In this document: one piece after another, positions 16,829 to 25,287 of the stretch
Position numbering within the stretch: the stretch's first letter is position 1
Layout of the letters: every line of letters begins with the position of its first letter
Origin: Pseudomonadota bacterium
GTDB taxonomy: Bacteria; Pseudomonadota; Gammaproteobacteria; Burkholderiales; Burkholderiaceae
Direction of reading: 5' to 3'
DNA length: 31,922 bases
Assembly: GCA_021783435.1 (NCBI GenBank)
Contig: JAJXUC010000026.1
Coordinates: 1-31,922, forward strand
Notes under the pieces: model-generated
Told to the model about the DNA's origin: nothing
Seen by the model: only the letters and a program-made list of their open reading frames with translations
Databases searched by the model: none
Made by a program: the position numbers and the translations under genes

Positions 16829-19800
16829 GTGAACCTGTTCTTTTCCTACCCGCATGATGCAAACAGCGCGCTGGTACAACGCTTGAAGGGCGACCTCGAG
16901 GCGCGCGGTCATACCGTGTGGTTCGATGGCGAAAAGATCAATAGCGGCGACGAATGGCGCCGCCGCATTACCGAAGGCATTCTGAACAGCGACGGCGCCG
17001 TCGCCTTTCTGTCCAAGCACTCGGTGCGCGATCCCGGCGTGTGCCTCAACGAAATCGCCATCGCCCTGGCCGAGAAGGGGGATGAAGCGCTGGTGACCGT
17101 GCTGGTCGAACCGGAGAAAGAGGTGTCCGCCCCCGTCACGGTCAGCCACATCCAGTGGCTGAACATGGCCGATTGGCAAGACCATGCCGACGACGACGGC
17201 TGGTACCGCACCCGCGTCGACCAGCTCATCGACGTCATCGAACACCCGGCCAGCGCCCACCGCAACGCGGAACTTGAATTCCTGCGCAACGCGCTCGACC
17301 CCTTGCGCTTCAACGCCGACATGGCGCCGCACCTGCTGCGCTACACCGGCCGTCGGTGTCTGCAGTCGCGCTACAAAAAGTGGCTGGCCGACCCCAAGGG
17401 CAGCCGCGTGTTCCGCATCGAGGGCGGCCCCGGCATGGGCAAGACCGCCATCGCCAGTCATCTGGCCCATGCCGCCAAAAGCAGCGTGCTTGTCGTCTTT
17501 CTGTGCGACTACCGCCGCAGCGAAACCCGCAACTCTCTGCGCTTCATCCAGACCCTGGCCTATCAGCTCGCCACCCGTCTGCCCGACTACCGCGCCCGGC
17601 TGCTCCGGGCGCCCATCATCGCCCGCACCGACGGCAAGACGCGCATCTCCACGGAGGGGCTGTCCGACGCAGACCTCTGGTCGGCGCTGCTGGCCGAGCC
17701 CATGGCCGGCGTCGGCAAGGACGGTCTCATCGGCCGCCAGGCCATGACCCTCGTGGTAGACGGCCTGGACGAAGCCACCGAGGGCGGCCGCAACGACATC
17801 GTGAGGCTGCTGGCCGAGAAACACTCCTCGCTGCCCCCCTGGGTGCGCGTGGTACTCACCGGCCGCCCCGATCCGGAAATCCGCCAGCGCCTGCGCGCCT
17901 ACCAGCCCCTGGTCCTCGCCGCCGACGACCCGCACAACCTCGCCGACCTGCGCCGCTACATCAAGCCATGGCTGAAGGAACGGGTTGCGGCCGGCAAGCT
18001 GCCCGCCTGGCAACAGAGCGCCGTCACCCAGGCCTTGCTTGACAAGTGCGAGGGCGCTTTTTTGTACCTCGTGCTCGTGCGCGAGGAGGTCGAGGCGGGC
18101 AGCCTGGATCTCAGCCGCCTGGAGTCCCTCCCCAACGGCCTGGACGCCATCTACCTGCGCAACTTCGAGCGCAGGTTCCCAGACACCGATTCAGGCAGCC
18201 CCTGGGCCACCTTGGCCAAGCCCCTGCTCGCCCTGGTCATGGCCAGCCCGGAACCCCTGCCCCTGGGTTTGGCCCGCGAACTGCTGGCCTGGAACACCGC
18301 AGAGGACGGCGAAGAACGCGAGGCCACTGCGCTGCGCAGCCTGGGCAGCTTGCTCGTGCAACGCAGCGGCGCAAGCAGTCACCCCGTAAGCAGCAACACC
18401 GCCGACAGCACCCTCTCCCTGTTCCACAAGAGCAGCCGGGAGTGGCTGGCCGACCCTGAACGTGCCGGGGAGTATTTTGTCAGCACCCGAAACGCGCTGC
18501 CCAAGCTGACCGAGGTCGTCTGGCGAGACTACCCGCAGGGCGAACCCGCTGACGGTTACGCCTGGCTGGTCCTGCCCGAACTGCTTCCCCAGATGCACCG
18601 CCAGCAACCGCAAGCGCTGGAGCGCATCCTGGGAGAGCCCAGCGAACAAACGAGTGACCGCCTTTTCAGGCTTGCCGATAGCCTTGAGCCCAAATTGCGC
18701 TATGCCGAGGCTGCGGGCATGTTCGCCCTGCAAGTGGCCTATGCACGCCGCCTGGCCGAGGCCGCCCCGGAGAACGCGGACTTTCAGCGTGACCTCAGCG
18801 TCGGTCTGGAGCGATTGGGCAACACCGAGCGCTACCTCTGCCACAACGAGAGCGCGCTTAAGCACTATCAGGACAGCCACGCCATCGCCCAGCGTCTGGC
18901 CGAGGCCGCCCCGGAGAACGCGGGTTTTCAGCGCGACCTCAGCGTCACTCTGGATCGATTGGGCGATCTCGAGCGCGTCCTCGGCAAAAGGGACGCCGCG
19001 CTGCGACACTATCAAGACAGCTTTGACATCCGTCAGCGCTTGGCCGGATCTGTCGTGCATGGCACAGAGTTTCTGCGCGGCATCAGCATCAGTCTGAACA
19101 AACTGGGCGACATCGAGCGTGAGCTCGGCCAAACCGAGGCCGCGCTGCAGCACTATCAGGAAGACTACGTCATTGCCCGGGCGCTGACCGAGGCTCATCC
19201 GGAAAACATGGAGTTTCAGCGCGACCTCAGCGTCAGTCTGGTCAGGCTGGGCGACCTCGAGCGCTCCTTCCACTTCAATCAGGTGCGCCTTGGTGACCTC
19301 AAGCGCGCCATCAGCCATTGGGGTGCCGCCTTGCAGTACTATCAAGAAAGCTACGACATCACCCAGCGTCTGGCAGAGGCCGCCCCGGAAAAGGCGGATT
19401 TTCAGAGCGCCCTCTGCGTCAGTCTGGAGCGTCTGGGCAACATCGAGCTCGACCTCGGCGACACCGACCATGCGCTTCAGTACTATCAGGAGAGCCACGC
19501 CATCCGCCAGCGTCTGGCCGACGCCGCCCCGGCGAATGCGGGTTTTCAGCGCGCCCTCGGCGTCAGTCTGAACAAGCTGGGCAACATCAAGCGCGAGCTC
19601 GGCCAAAGGGACGCCGCCCTGCAATACTATCAAGAGAGCCACGCCATCCGCCAGCGAATGGCCGAGGCTGCCCCAGAGAACGCGGAGTTTCAGCATGACC
19701 TTGGCGTCTCATTCGCCTTGATTGCTGAGGCCTCACAGCCTGAACAGGCCCGTGCCTGGTGGCAACGGTGTCACATGCAGTTCCAGAAGATGCAGGCCAA

Positions 19801-19882
19801 CGGCATCCTGGCAGCAAGCGACCTGCCGACCTTGGAATATGCCGCAGCGATGGTAGCCGACCCACAGCCCTCAGGAACCTGA
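16829..19882 (+). CDS. TIR-STAND NTPase-TPR protein (candidate immune sensor)
   Basis: A 1017-residue protein in three parts. The TIR domain (1-140) starts VNLFFSYPHD and has WFDGEKINSGDEW and CLNEIAIAL, with E75 in the place of the catalytic NAD-hydrolase Glu. The central STAND/NACHT-like NTPase has Walker A GGPGMGKTA (K205) and Walker B LVVDGLDEATEG (about 308-319). The C-terminal sensor has seven TPR-like units of 48 residues from residue 641. Such proteins usually detect a phage component through the repeats and activate the TIR to consume NAD; this role is inferred. The open frame extends upstream to 16478, but that overlaps the LprI-like gene, so GTG 16829, directly before the first TIR strand, is chosen. 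Its ribosome site is weak. Confidence 0.88.
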   Translation: MNLFFSYPHDANSALVQRLKGDLEARGHTVWFDGEKINSGDEWRRRITEGILNSDGAVAFLSKHSVRDPGVCLNEIAIALAEKGDEALVTVLVEPEKEVSAPVTVSHIQWLNMADWQDHADDDGWYRTRVDQLIDVIEHPASAHRNAELEFLRNALDPLRFNADMAPHLLRYTGRRCLQSRYKKWLADPKGSRVFRIEGGPGMGKTAIASHLAHAAKSSVLVVFLCDYRRSETRNSLRFIQTLAYQLATRLPDYRARLLRAPIIARTDGKTRISTEGLSDADLWSALLAEPMAGVGKDGLIGRQAMTLVVDGLDEATEGGRNDIVRLLAEKHSSLPPWVRVVLTGRPDPEIRQRLRAYQPLVLAADDPHNLADLRRYIKPWLKERVAAGKLPAWQQSAVTQALLDKCEGAFLYLVLVREEVEAGSLDLSRLESLPNGLDAIYLRNFERRFPDTDSGSPWATLAKPLLALVMASPEPLPLGLARELLAWNTAEDGEEREATALRSLGSLLVQRSGASSHPVSSNTADSTLSLFHKSSREWLADPERAGEYFVSTRNALPKLTEVVWRDYPQGEPADGYAWLVLPELLPQMHRQQPQALERILGEPSEQTSDRLFRLADSLEPKLRYAEAAGMFALQVAYARRLAEAAPENADFQRDLSVGLERLGNTERYLCHNESALKHYQDSHAIAQRLAEAAPENAGFQRDLSVTLDRLGDLERVLGKRDAALRHYQDSFDIRQRLAGSVVHGTEFLRGISISLNKLGDIERELGQTEAALQHYQEDYVIARALTEAHPENMEFQRDLSVSLVRLGDLERSFHFNQVRLGDLKRAISHWGAALQYYQESYDITQRLAEAAPEKADFQSALCVSLERLGNIELDLGDTDHALQYYQESHAIRQRLADAAPANAGFQRALGVSLNKLGNIKRELGQRDAALQYYQESHAIRQRMAEAAPENAEFQHDLGVSFALIAEASQPEQARAWWQRCHMQFQKMQANGILAASDLPTLEYAAAMVADPQPSGT
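18749..19783 (+). repeat. Seven tandem 144-bp coding repeats (TPR-like) in the TIR gene
   Basis: Units begin at 18749, 18893, 19037, 19181, 19367, 19511 and 19655. Each encodes a variant of RLAEAAPENAxFQRDLSVSL, then RLGDIEREL, then AALQHYQESHAIRQ. The spacing is exactly 144 bp except after the fourth start, where it is 186 bp. The extra 42 bp duplicate the VRLGDLERS segment within that unit. The last unit diverges at its end. High similarity between units implies recent duplication and likely copy-number variation between strains. Confidence 0.9.
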
Positions 19883-20126
19883 GGATGAACTGTCTTGAAC
19901 CCCGACTTTGCAGCAGGATGACTCCAATGAACCCACCCCTGATGCGAACCGGGCGCTTGAGCGCCTGGGTCGGCGAGTCCGCCTCACGCACCGTGGTCAC
20001 CTCCGTATCGTTCCACTCCAACCGTCCTGCCTAGAGCCGTTCGGGGTGGCCAGCGGGGGCACATCTCCTTCTTTGAAAAACAACCGTTTGATCATCCCGG
20101 TTAAAAACTTTTGGGCTGCAGAAAAG

Positions 20127-22058
20127 ATGCCACAACCCTCCACAAAATCGGACGAATCGCCGCTGCGCACCACCTTCAACCTGCTGATCAGCGGCCACAC
20201 TTCGGAGCGGCTCGGGGCCGATAAAGCGCGGGTTCTGGAAAGGCTGAACGAGGTGCTCGATGCGATACGAGAGACTTTTTCTTCACGTGCCGATCGCAGG
20301 CTGCGGGTCTGGACGGGTTTGAGCGAAGGCACGGACGATGCAGCCATCGAATGGGCAAGACGCAACTCGGTGTCGCTCTACTGCGTTGCCGCCTCGGCGA
20401 GCAGCCTGCCGGAAGGATTTGACCAGCATCATGCGCGGGTCATCGCCATCACGGGTCAAGCCACTGAGGATGACCGCGACCCCTTATGGGTTCAGGCCAG
20501 CGATGAATACAAGCTGTCCATGGCCGATGCCGTGGTTGTGGTGTGGGATGGCGATAAAGCGCGGAGTGCGTCTGGCGGCGCGGTGCGCATTCTGGCCGAG
20601 GCGCTGCGGCGCCGGGTGCCGGTGCTGTGGATCGATCTGCAAGGGCAATGCCGTCTTTCCGCGCCCTTCGACCCCGAGGTTTCATCGCCGATTCGGCTCG
20701 ATCTGGTCGATCCTCTGGTGCCGCAGACGCTCGAACCCTTGTTCAACCCGCCTTGGCCCGACTTTGAAGGCAAGCCGCAGCGACTCGAACAACAGCTCAA
20801 GCCGCTGCTCAGCACTACTGAATTCGCCCGGATGAGCGATCTTTTGGGCGAGAAGGATGATCCGGGCAAAGATCCCAAGCTGGCGGGATTCTGGCATATG
20901 GGGTTTTTCCGCCTACTGAATCCCATGGAGCGTCGCTGGAAAGTCCGTTGGCGCGAAACGGTTGGCGCTTATCGCGGCGATGAAAAACAAAAATTCGTGA
21001 GAGGCAGCGGTCTAGACGAGCAGAGTTTCTGGACGAGGATGTTCGACCCGATCGACCGCGCCGCCAAGCATGCCGCAAACCGTTACCGCGATGGCATCGT
21101 GCTCAGTCATTTGCTGTCCAGCATGGCCGTGCTGGGCGCCGTCGCGGGGACGATTGGCTGGCTGGGCCTCGATGATTGGGCCTGGGCGCTGGTGGAACTT
21201 GTGGCACTGCTCGCCATCGGGGTGATCGTGCGCCGTGGCAATGCTCGCGGTCGTCAGGCGATCCGCGATTTATTCCTGAGAACCCGGCGAGCGGCCGAAG
21301 CCCTGCGCCTGAGCGCCTTGCTCTATCCGTTTCTGGCCAGCTTGCCGGAACTGCACCGCGGTCTATGGCAGGTCGCCGATGAGGGCAAATCGGGTAAAAG
21401 ACAGATCGTCCTCAGCAGACCGGCAGACTGGCTGGCCTTGCAGGCATTGCGTGACGCCGAGCCGCCGAGCCCGGAGCCCCACTTGCAAGCAAACACGAGC
21501 GCGGAAAACAAACAGACTCCGCAACCCTACATCCTGTCAGAGCAACAAGAGGCCTTGACCAAACATCTCACGTTGTTCATCGACGACCAAGTTGATTATC
21601 ACGAAGGCAACGCCAAAAAATACGAAACCACCCATCACCGCCTGCACCGCTTGACCCAGTCGGTCTACTACCTCGTGCTGGCGGTCGTGGTGGCGCATGT
21701 GCTTGAGCTGGGCATCGAAGGGCTCTGGCACGACGAGCACAATCTGCTGACGAGCTTCGCCCATGTCTGGGCCGAGCAGCATTGGCTGATTTTGATCACG
21801 GCCTTCTTCCCCGCCCTTGCCGGCGCGCTGCATGGCATCCTCTCCACCCTGGAATTCCAGCGCATCGCCAAGGCCTCCGATCAGACCGCCCTGAAACTGG
21901 AACAAATCAAGGCGTCGCTTGAGCGCACCAAAGAACGAACCGACAAAACACTCATCAATCTACGCGCCCATGCGTTGCTCACCGCCCAGGTTGCGTTCGC
22001 TGAGCACGATAGTTGGAGCAATCTGATGGCGGCGCAAAACCTGAGCATTCCCGCGTGA
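20127..22058 (+). CDS. SLOG-domain membrane protein with two transmembrane pairs
   Basis: About 643 residues. The N-terminal part (10-190) is a SLOG/Rossmann-like nucleotide-sensing domain: FNLLISGHTSERLG, VWTGLSEGTDDAAIEWA, LSMADAVVVVWDG. The C-terminal part is membrane-bound, with helix pairs at about 328-368 (LLSSMAVLGAVAGTIGWLG ... ELVALLAIGVIV) and 509-573 (SVYYLVLAVVVAHVL ... LILITAFFPALAGAL). Each pair is followed by charged helical stretches, as in SLATT-type effectors. SLOG plus 2TM proteins are thought to sense a nucleotide signal and then disrupt the membrane; here that is inference. The frame is open back to 19908; I prefer ATG 20127 because homology-like sequence starts there. 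It lies 244 bp after the TIR gene on the same strand. Confidence 0.75.
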   Translation: MPQPSTKSDESPLRTTFNLLISGHTSERLGADKARVLERLNEVLDAIRETFSSRADRRLRVWTGLSEGTDDAAIEWARRNSVSLYCVAASASSLPEGFDQHHARVIAITGQATEDDRDPLWVQASDEYKLSMADAVVVVWDGDKARSASGGAVRILAEALRRRVPVLWIDLQGQCRLSAPFDPEVSSPIRLDLVDPLVPQTLEPLFNPPWPDFEGKPQRLEQQLKPLLSTTEFARMSDLLGEKDDPGKDPKLAGFWHMGFFRLLNPMERRWKVRWRETVGAYRGDEKQKFVRGSGLDEQSFWTRMFDPIDRAAKHAANRYRDGIVLSHLLSSMAVLGAVAGTIGWLGLDDWAWALVELVALLAIGVIVRRGNARGRQAIRDLFLRTRRAAEALRLSALLYPFLASLPELHRGLWQVADEGKSGKRQIVLSRPADWLALQALRDAEPPSPEPHLQANTSAENKQTPQPYILSEQQEALTKHLTLFIDDQVDYHEGNAKKYETTHHRLHRLTQSVYYLVLAVVVAHVLELGIEGLWHDEHNLLTSFAHVWAEQHWLILITAFFPALAGALHGILSTLEFQRIAKASDQTALKLEQIKASLERTKERTDKTLINLRAHALLTAQVAFAEHDSWSNLMAAQNLSIPA

Positions 22059-22498
22059 GCGCAGACCAGACCCCGCTTGCGGACGATCTGGCCCGGCAAC
22101 CCGGCGCTTTCCGCGCCCGAGCACGGCCTGTGGTCGTCGATGTGCGCTTTGCCGAGGCCGCCGGCACGCTGCAAACGCTCGAAGGCCCGGTGGACTACGC
22201 ACCCGGTGACGCCTTGGTGACGGGCGTCAACGGGGAACGCTGGCCCATACCCAGTGAGCGTTTCGAGGCCAGCTACCACCCAGCCCCCGGCACGGAGCCA
22301 GGACGCAATGGCCGTTATATCAAACACCCCAGAGAAGTCTGGGCCTGGCGCGCCGATCGCCCCCTGGACATTCGCCTGCCCCAAGGCGTCGGCACCCTCC
22401 ATGCCAACCCGGGCGATATCGTGGTTCAGTACGCTGCAGGTGACTGCGCTGTCGTGCGAGCCGATATTTTCGCGAAAACGTACCTGGCACTCGACTGA
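22055..22498 (+). CDS. PGDYG-type small protein coupled to the SLOG gene
   Basis: 147 residues, starting at GTG 22055, which overlaps the SLOG stop in GTGA; this coupling is the main reason for the start. The protein has two similar half-motifs: YAPGDALVTGVNGERWPI with FEASYHP, and HANPGDIVVQY. The first fits the PGDYG family (PF14083), whose function is unknown; related modules occur with membrane and nucleotide-sensing proteins. There is no signal peptide or membrane segment. It probably modulates the SLOG membrane protein, as its antidote or ligand sensor, but nothing in the sequence proves this. Confidence 0.65.
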   Translation: MSADQTPLADDLARQPGAFRARARPVVVDVRFAEAAGTLQTLEGPVDYAPGDALVTGVNGERWPIPSERFEASYHPAPGTEPGRNGRYIKHPREVWAWRADRPLDIRLPQGVGTLHANPGDIVVQYAAGDCAVVRADIFAKTYLALD

Positions 22499-22530
22499 TC
22501 TGCCACACGAAAGGAACGCAAGTGGGTACC

Positions 22531-22651
22531 GATGCCGATTTCAGCCATTCGCCGGGTTTGTGGGGGAGCTGGAACGCGCTGAATTCAAGCCTGACGCCGC
22601 GCGCAGCGCGTTTGCCAAGGCTCAGTCGCCGGTCGGCATGCGGCTCAAATC
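22531..22651 (+). repeat. Dispersed ~122-bp repeat with inverted ends, copy B
   Basis: Starts GATGCCGATTTCAGCCATTC and ends GGCATGCGGCTCAAATC. It matches copy A at 15237-15360 along its length, with shared blocks GCCGGGTTTG, GAATTCAAGCCTGACGCC and GGCTCAAAT. It has the same orientation as copy A and starts 32 bp after the PGDYG stop, on the right border of the second immunity locus. Confidence 0.75.
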
Positions 22652-22711
22652 TTCCCAGGCCTGCACAGCCACAGCCGTCCGCCAACCGATCCGCCTCAGT
22701 AACGACACACC

Positions 22712-22733
22712 CCCCCGCCCTGCCGGGCGGGGG
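22712..22733. terminator. GC-rich hairpin between converging operons
   Basis: Stem of 9 bp, CCCCCGCCC / GGGCGGGGG, with a TGCC loop, between the PGDYG gene (plus) and mobA (minus, stop at 22742). There is no T-run on either strand. It may end transcripts from both sides, at least with help from Rho. Confidence 0.45.
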
Positions 22734-22741
22734 AAAGCCCA

Positions 22742-24898
22742 TCAGTCCACACCCGGTGCTGTGTCCATTACCCCGCTGCGCTGCGCTTGCCGGGCCTGCT
22801 CCCGGTGTTGCCGCACACCGGGATCGCTCCACGCCTTTGCGGCCGTTCTTGTGGCGTAGTCCTCAATATGTCCCATCTTGCGGCGGTCCACATTCGGCGA
22901 ACACGCCCGGATCCCCGTCGCAATGTCCTGCAGCGTGAATCGCCCCGACTTCGCCATGGCCGTGGCAATCATCCAGTCCACGCGCGAGAGGTCGGCATCG
23001 GCACCATACTGGGCCAGCAAGCGTTGCGCCTGTCGCTGATACTCCTGTATGGGGTCCCGTCCAGCCCCCGGCCGGGCCGACTGCAGCACTTCACGGCGCT
23101 CGCGGCGCTCCTGCTCCTCGGCCTCCTTGTCCAGGCCCTGTGCAATCTGTTGCAGATACGCTGCTGCGGCGCGAGCGATGGTGCCAGGACAGGCCTGCGC
23201 CAGGACATAAGGCTGACGATTGTGGCGGGTGTGTTGTGGCTTACGGTTGGTGAACCCCGCCAGCCGCCCGTAGTGCTTGCCGTCCGCGCTGTTGAGGTCG
23301 CCACCGTAGTGCTGGGCTAACCCCTGCGCCGCACGCGTGCGCACCGCCACGGACAGTGGCGCCTCCGACAGCTTCACCCAGGCCTGGAAGTTACCCGGAC
23401 TGGTTTCGAGGATTGCGGCGGGCGCATACCCCTCCCGCTGCATCCGCTCCAGCGCATCCGCTTTGAGATCATCGACCAGCACCAGCCCATGATCGCCATC
23501 GGGACGAATGTAAATGTCGTTCCCCCGGGCGTTCATCCGCTTGAGCCAAGGGAGCGACCGCTCCAACTCGGCTCGGCTCCACTTGCGGTGCATCATCAGC
23601 CCGGTTTGCGCATCCCGGATGCCGACCAAGAGACGTTCCACTCCAAGTGCCGTCATTTGTTTCTGGACAGCTTCAAGGCTGCGATCGCGGGCGCCAGATC
23701 TTGCGCGAGCGCCTGAGGATCCAGGTTCAAGGTGTTCTGGATCTTGGGCGGCGCCACCCAGAGCCAGAATCCGCTCACGAGCCCCGCTGTCAACAGCCCC
23801 ATCACCAGAGCCAGGGCGTAATGCCTCCACCGCAATCCCTGCGTCGATTGCTTCATCCGGTCCGCGGCCTTGCGCGCCGCGGCCGTGGCCTCCCGGAACG
23901 AGCGCACCTCGTCCTGCAACTGACTCGTGAACGCTTCGGCCTGTTCGCGTGTCCTGTGCTCGATCAGCATCAAGGTCTGCAGCGTCTCGTCGCTCAGTGC
24001 GGCCATCGCCTGCGCCAGCGGCTCCAGGCTCGTCGCCAGATCCTCCACGCGCTGATGCTTCGCCTGGCGCACCGTCTCGATCTGCTGCGCCAAATGCGCG
24101 AGCCGCTTCTCGTTCGCTGCAGCGGCGGACTGCCGCAACGTCTCGGTCTTGTTCATAAGAGATCCCCCTTTTTTGAATGCCTGCGGCGGCATAGCCGCGC
24201 CCCAGGTCACTGCCTTTCATCAGCACGCCCTCAAGCCGGTAGGACAGCCCGGAGAGCTTCGCCCCGCCCCGTTGCACCACCGGCACCACCTCCACGCCGA
24301 CGGCCTCCAGCCGTTCCACGTAGGTGGTGAAGCTGTCGCAGCCCGCGGCTGCGGCGTCGCACAACTGCTGCAAGCGCTGGCGACTGGACGGCTGGCCTGT
24401 GCGCAACGCGCCTTCGATCTCGCCCTTCTGGGCCGCCTTGCGCGGCGACGCACGGCTGGGCGCCACGGATTGCAGACCGAACGCTCTCTCGATCTCTCGC
24501 ATGAGGACTTCCTGCCGCGCATAGTCCCGCCCGTCGCTCACTACCTTGCCAGACAGCGTGATGCGACTGACGAGCAGGTGGATGTGTTCGTGCTCGGTAT
24601 CCGTGTGCCGCGTGACGATGAACGGGTTGTTCGTCAACCCCATTCCCCGCAGATAGTGCTGGGCGATCTGCTGCCACTGCGCATCGGTCAACTTCTCGCC
24701 CACGGCGGCCGACAGCGAGACATGCAACACGGCCTTGCCCAGATTGGGCCGCAGTCGGCGCACCGCGCCGAACTCGGCAGCCAGCTCGCGCGGAGTGCGC
24801 CCGGCCATGTTGGACGCCAGGATCCGGCCCTGTTCTTTGCCCAGGTCATACGCCAGCGCCCCGCGGAAGCCCCGGCCCTTGATGGCTTTGGCAATCAT
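22742..24898 (-). CDS. mobA: Relaxase-primase fusion (MobA-like)
   Basis: 718 residues. The N-terminal part (1-190) is a conjugative relaxase, the enzyme that nicks oriT and leads the strand into the recipient: MIAKAIKGRGFRGALAYDLGKEQGR, LGKAVLHVSLSAAVGEKL, and the metal-binding His cluster in VTRHTDTEHEHIHLL. A Gly/Ala/Arg/Asp-rich linker (about 240-410) follows, then a RepB-type primase domain (about 414-570; LLVGIRDAQTGLMMHRKW, NDIYIRPDGDHGLVLVDDL, AWVKLSEAP). The same arrangement is known from IncQ-like plasmids. The frame is open to 25396, but that is the shadow of mobC; ATG 24898 overlaps the mobC stop as ATGA. The linker is low in complexity because mobB is encoded there in another frame. 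Confidence 0.9.
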   Translation of the reverse strand: MIAKAIKGRGFRGALAYDLGKEQGRILASNMAGRTPRELAAEFGAVRRLRPNLGKAVLHVSLSAAVGEKLTDAQWQQIAQHYLRGMGLTNNPFIVTRHTDTEHEHIHLLVSRITLSGKVVSDGRDYARQEVLMREIERAFGLQSVAPSRASPRKAAQKGEIEGALRTGQPSSRQRLQQLCDAAAAGCDSFTTYVERLEAVGVEVVPVVQRGGAKLSGLSYRLEGVLMKGSDLGRGYAAAGIQKRGISYEQDRDVAAVRRCSEREAARAFGAADRDGAPGEASARGGSGDEPGAAGAGDGRTERRDAADLDADRAQDTRTGRSVHESVAGRGALVPGGHGRGAQGRGPDEAIDAGIAVEALRPGSGDGAVDSGARERILALGGAAQDPEHLEPGSSGARARSGARDRSLEAVQKQMTALGVERLLVGIRDAQTGLMMHRKWSRAELERSLPWLKRMNARGNDIYIRPDGDHGLVLVDDLKADALERMQREGYAPAAILETSPGNFQAWVKLSEAPLSVAVRTRAAQGLAQHYGGDLNSADGKHYGRLAGFTNRKPQHTRHNRQPYVLAQACPGTIARAAAAYLQQIAQGLDKEAEEQERRERREVLQSARPGAGRDPIQEYQRQAQRLLAQYGADADLSRVDWMIATAMAKSGRFTLQDIATGIRACSPNVDRRKMGHIEDYATRTAAKAWSDPGVRQHREQARQAQRSGVMDTAPGVD
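23653..24156 (-). CDS. mobB: MobB-like membrane-anchored mobilisation protein, nested in mobA
   Basis: 167 residues, read in a different frame of the same strand within mobA. The start MNKTETLRQ is preceded by a strong AAGGGGGGA. The first 120 residues are a long charged helix (EKRLAHLAQQIETVRQAK; ERL/EQAEAF-type repeats), probably a coiled coil. One transmembrane segment follows (ALALVMGLLTAGLVSGFWLWV, about residues 114-134), then a short C-terminal helix. IncQ plasmids also carry a membrane-active MobB inside mobA, which helps the relaxosome reach the transfer channel. The position, orientation and membrane helix support that reading; sequence identity to known MobB could not be tested. 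Confidence 0.75.
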   Translation of the reverse strand: MNKTETLRQSAAAANEKRLAHLAQQIETVRQAKHQRVEDLATSLEPLAQAMAALSDETLQTLMLIEHRTREQAEAFTSQLQDEVRSFREATAAARKAADRMKQSTQGLRWRHYALALVMGLLTAGLVSGFWLWVAPPKIQNTLNLDPQALAQDLAPAIAALKLSRNK

Positions 24899-25287
24899 GG
24901 CTGACCTCCTGCACCGATCAGCGCCAGGCGCAACTGACGCACCTCGGACGCCAACTGGCGGAGCAGATCGGCATCGACCTGCACGCTCTCGCCGAGGTTG
25001 GCATGCCAGGCCAACTGATTGAGGTTGGCCGACAGCCGGGCCAGTTCGGCATACGCCGCGCGGTTGATTGCCGGCACGGGAGGTGACGGCAGGCGGCGGG
25101 ACAGGGCGGCCTGGCGCAACCACTGCGCCGGCGTCACGCCCATGTGCGCGGCTTTGTCTTTCAGCGCGGCGTACTCCGACGGCGACACGCGCACGCCGAG
25201 AGTGATGGCGCGTACCGCAGCGGGGTCGCCCTTGGGGCGGCCGCCCTTGCGCCGACGCGACAGCGGTGGAAGGGTCTCGGGCATCAT
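24895..25287 (-). CDS. mobC: Mobilisation accessory protein MobC
   Basis: About 130 residues. Accessory protein that binds oriT next to the nick site and helps the relaxase open the DNA. The basic N terminus (SRRRKGGRPKGDP) precedes a ribbon-helix-helix-like part (ITLGVRVSPSEYAALKDKAAHMGVTPAQWLRQAAL), and the family's typical C-terminal segment INRAAYAELARLSANLNQLAWHAN follows (PF05713). Two ATGs (25287 and 25284) follow GGGAGGG; the second has better spacing. The stop overlaps mobA by ATGA. The untranslated DNA directly upstream is the expected place for oriT. Confidence 0.88.
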   Translation of the reverse strand: MMPETLPPLSRRRKGGRPKGDPAAVRAITLGVRVSPSEYAALKDKAAHMGVTPAQWLRQAALSRRLPSPPVPAINRAAYAELARLSANLNQLAWHANLGESVQVDADLLRQLASEVRQLRLALIGAGGQP

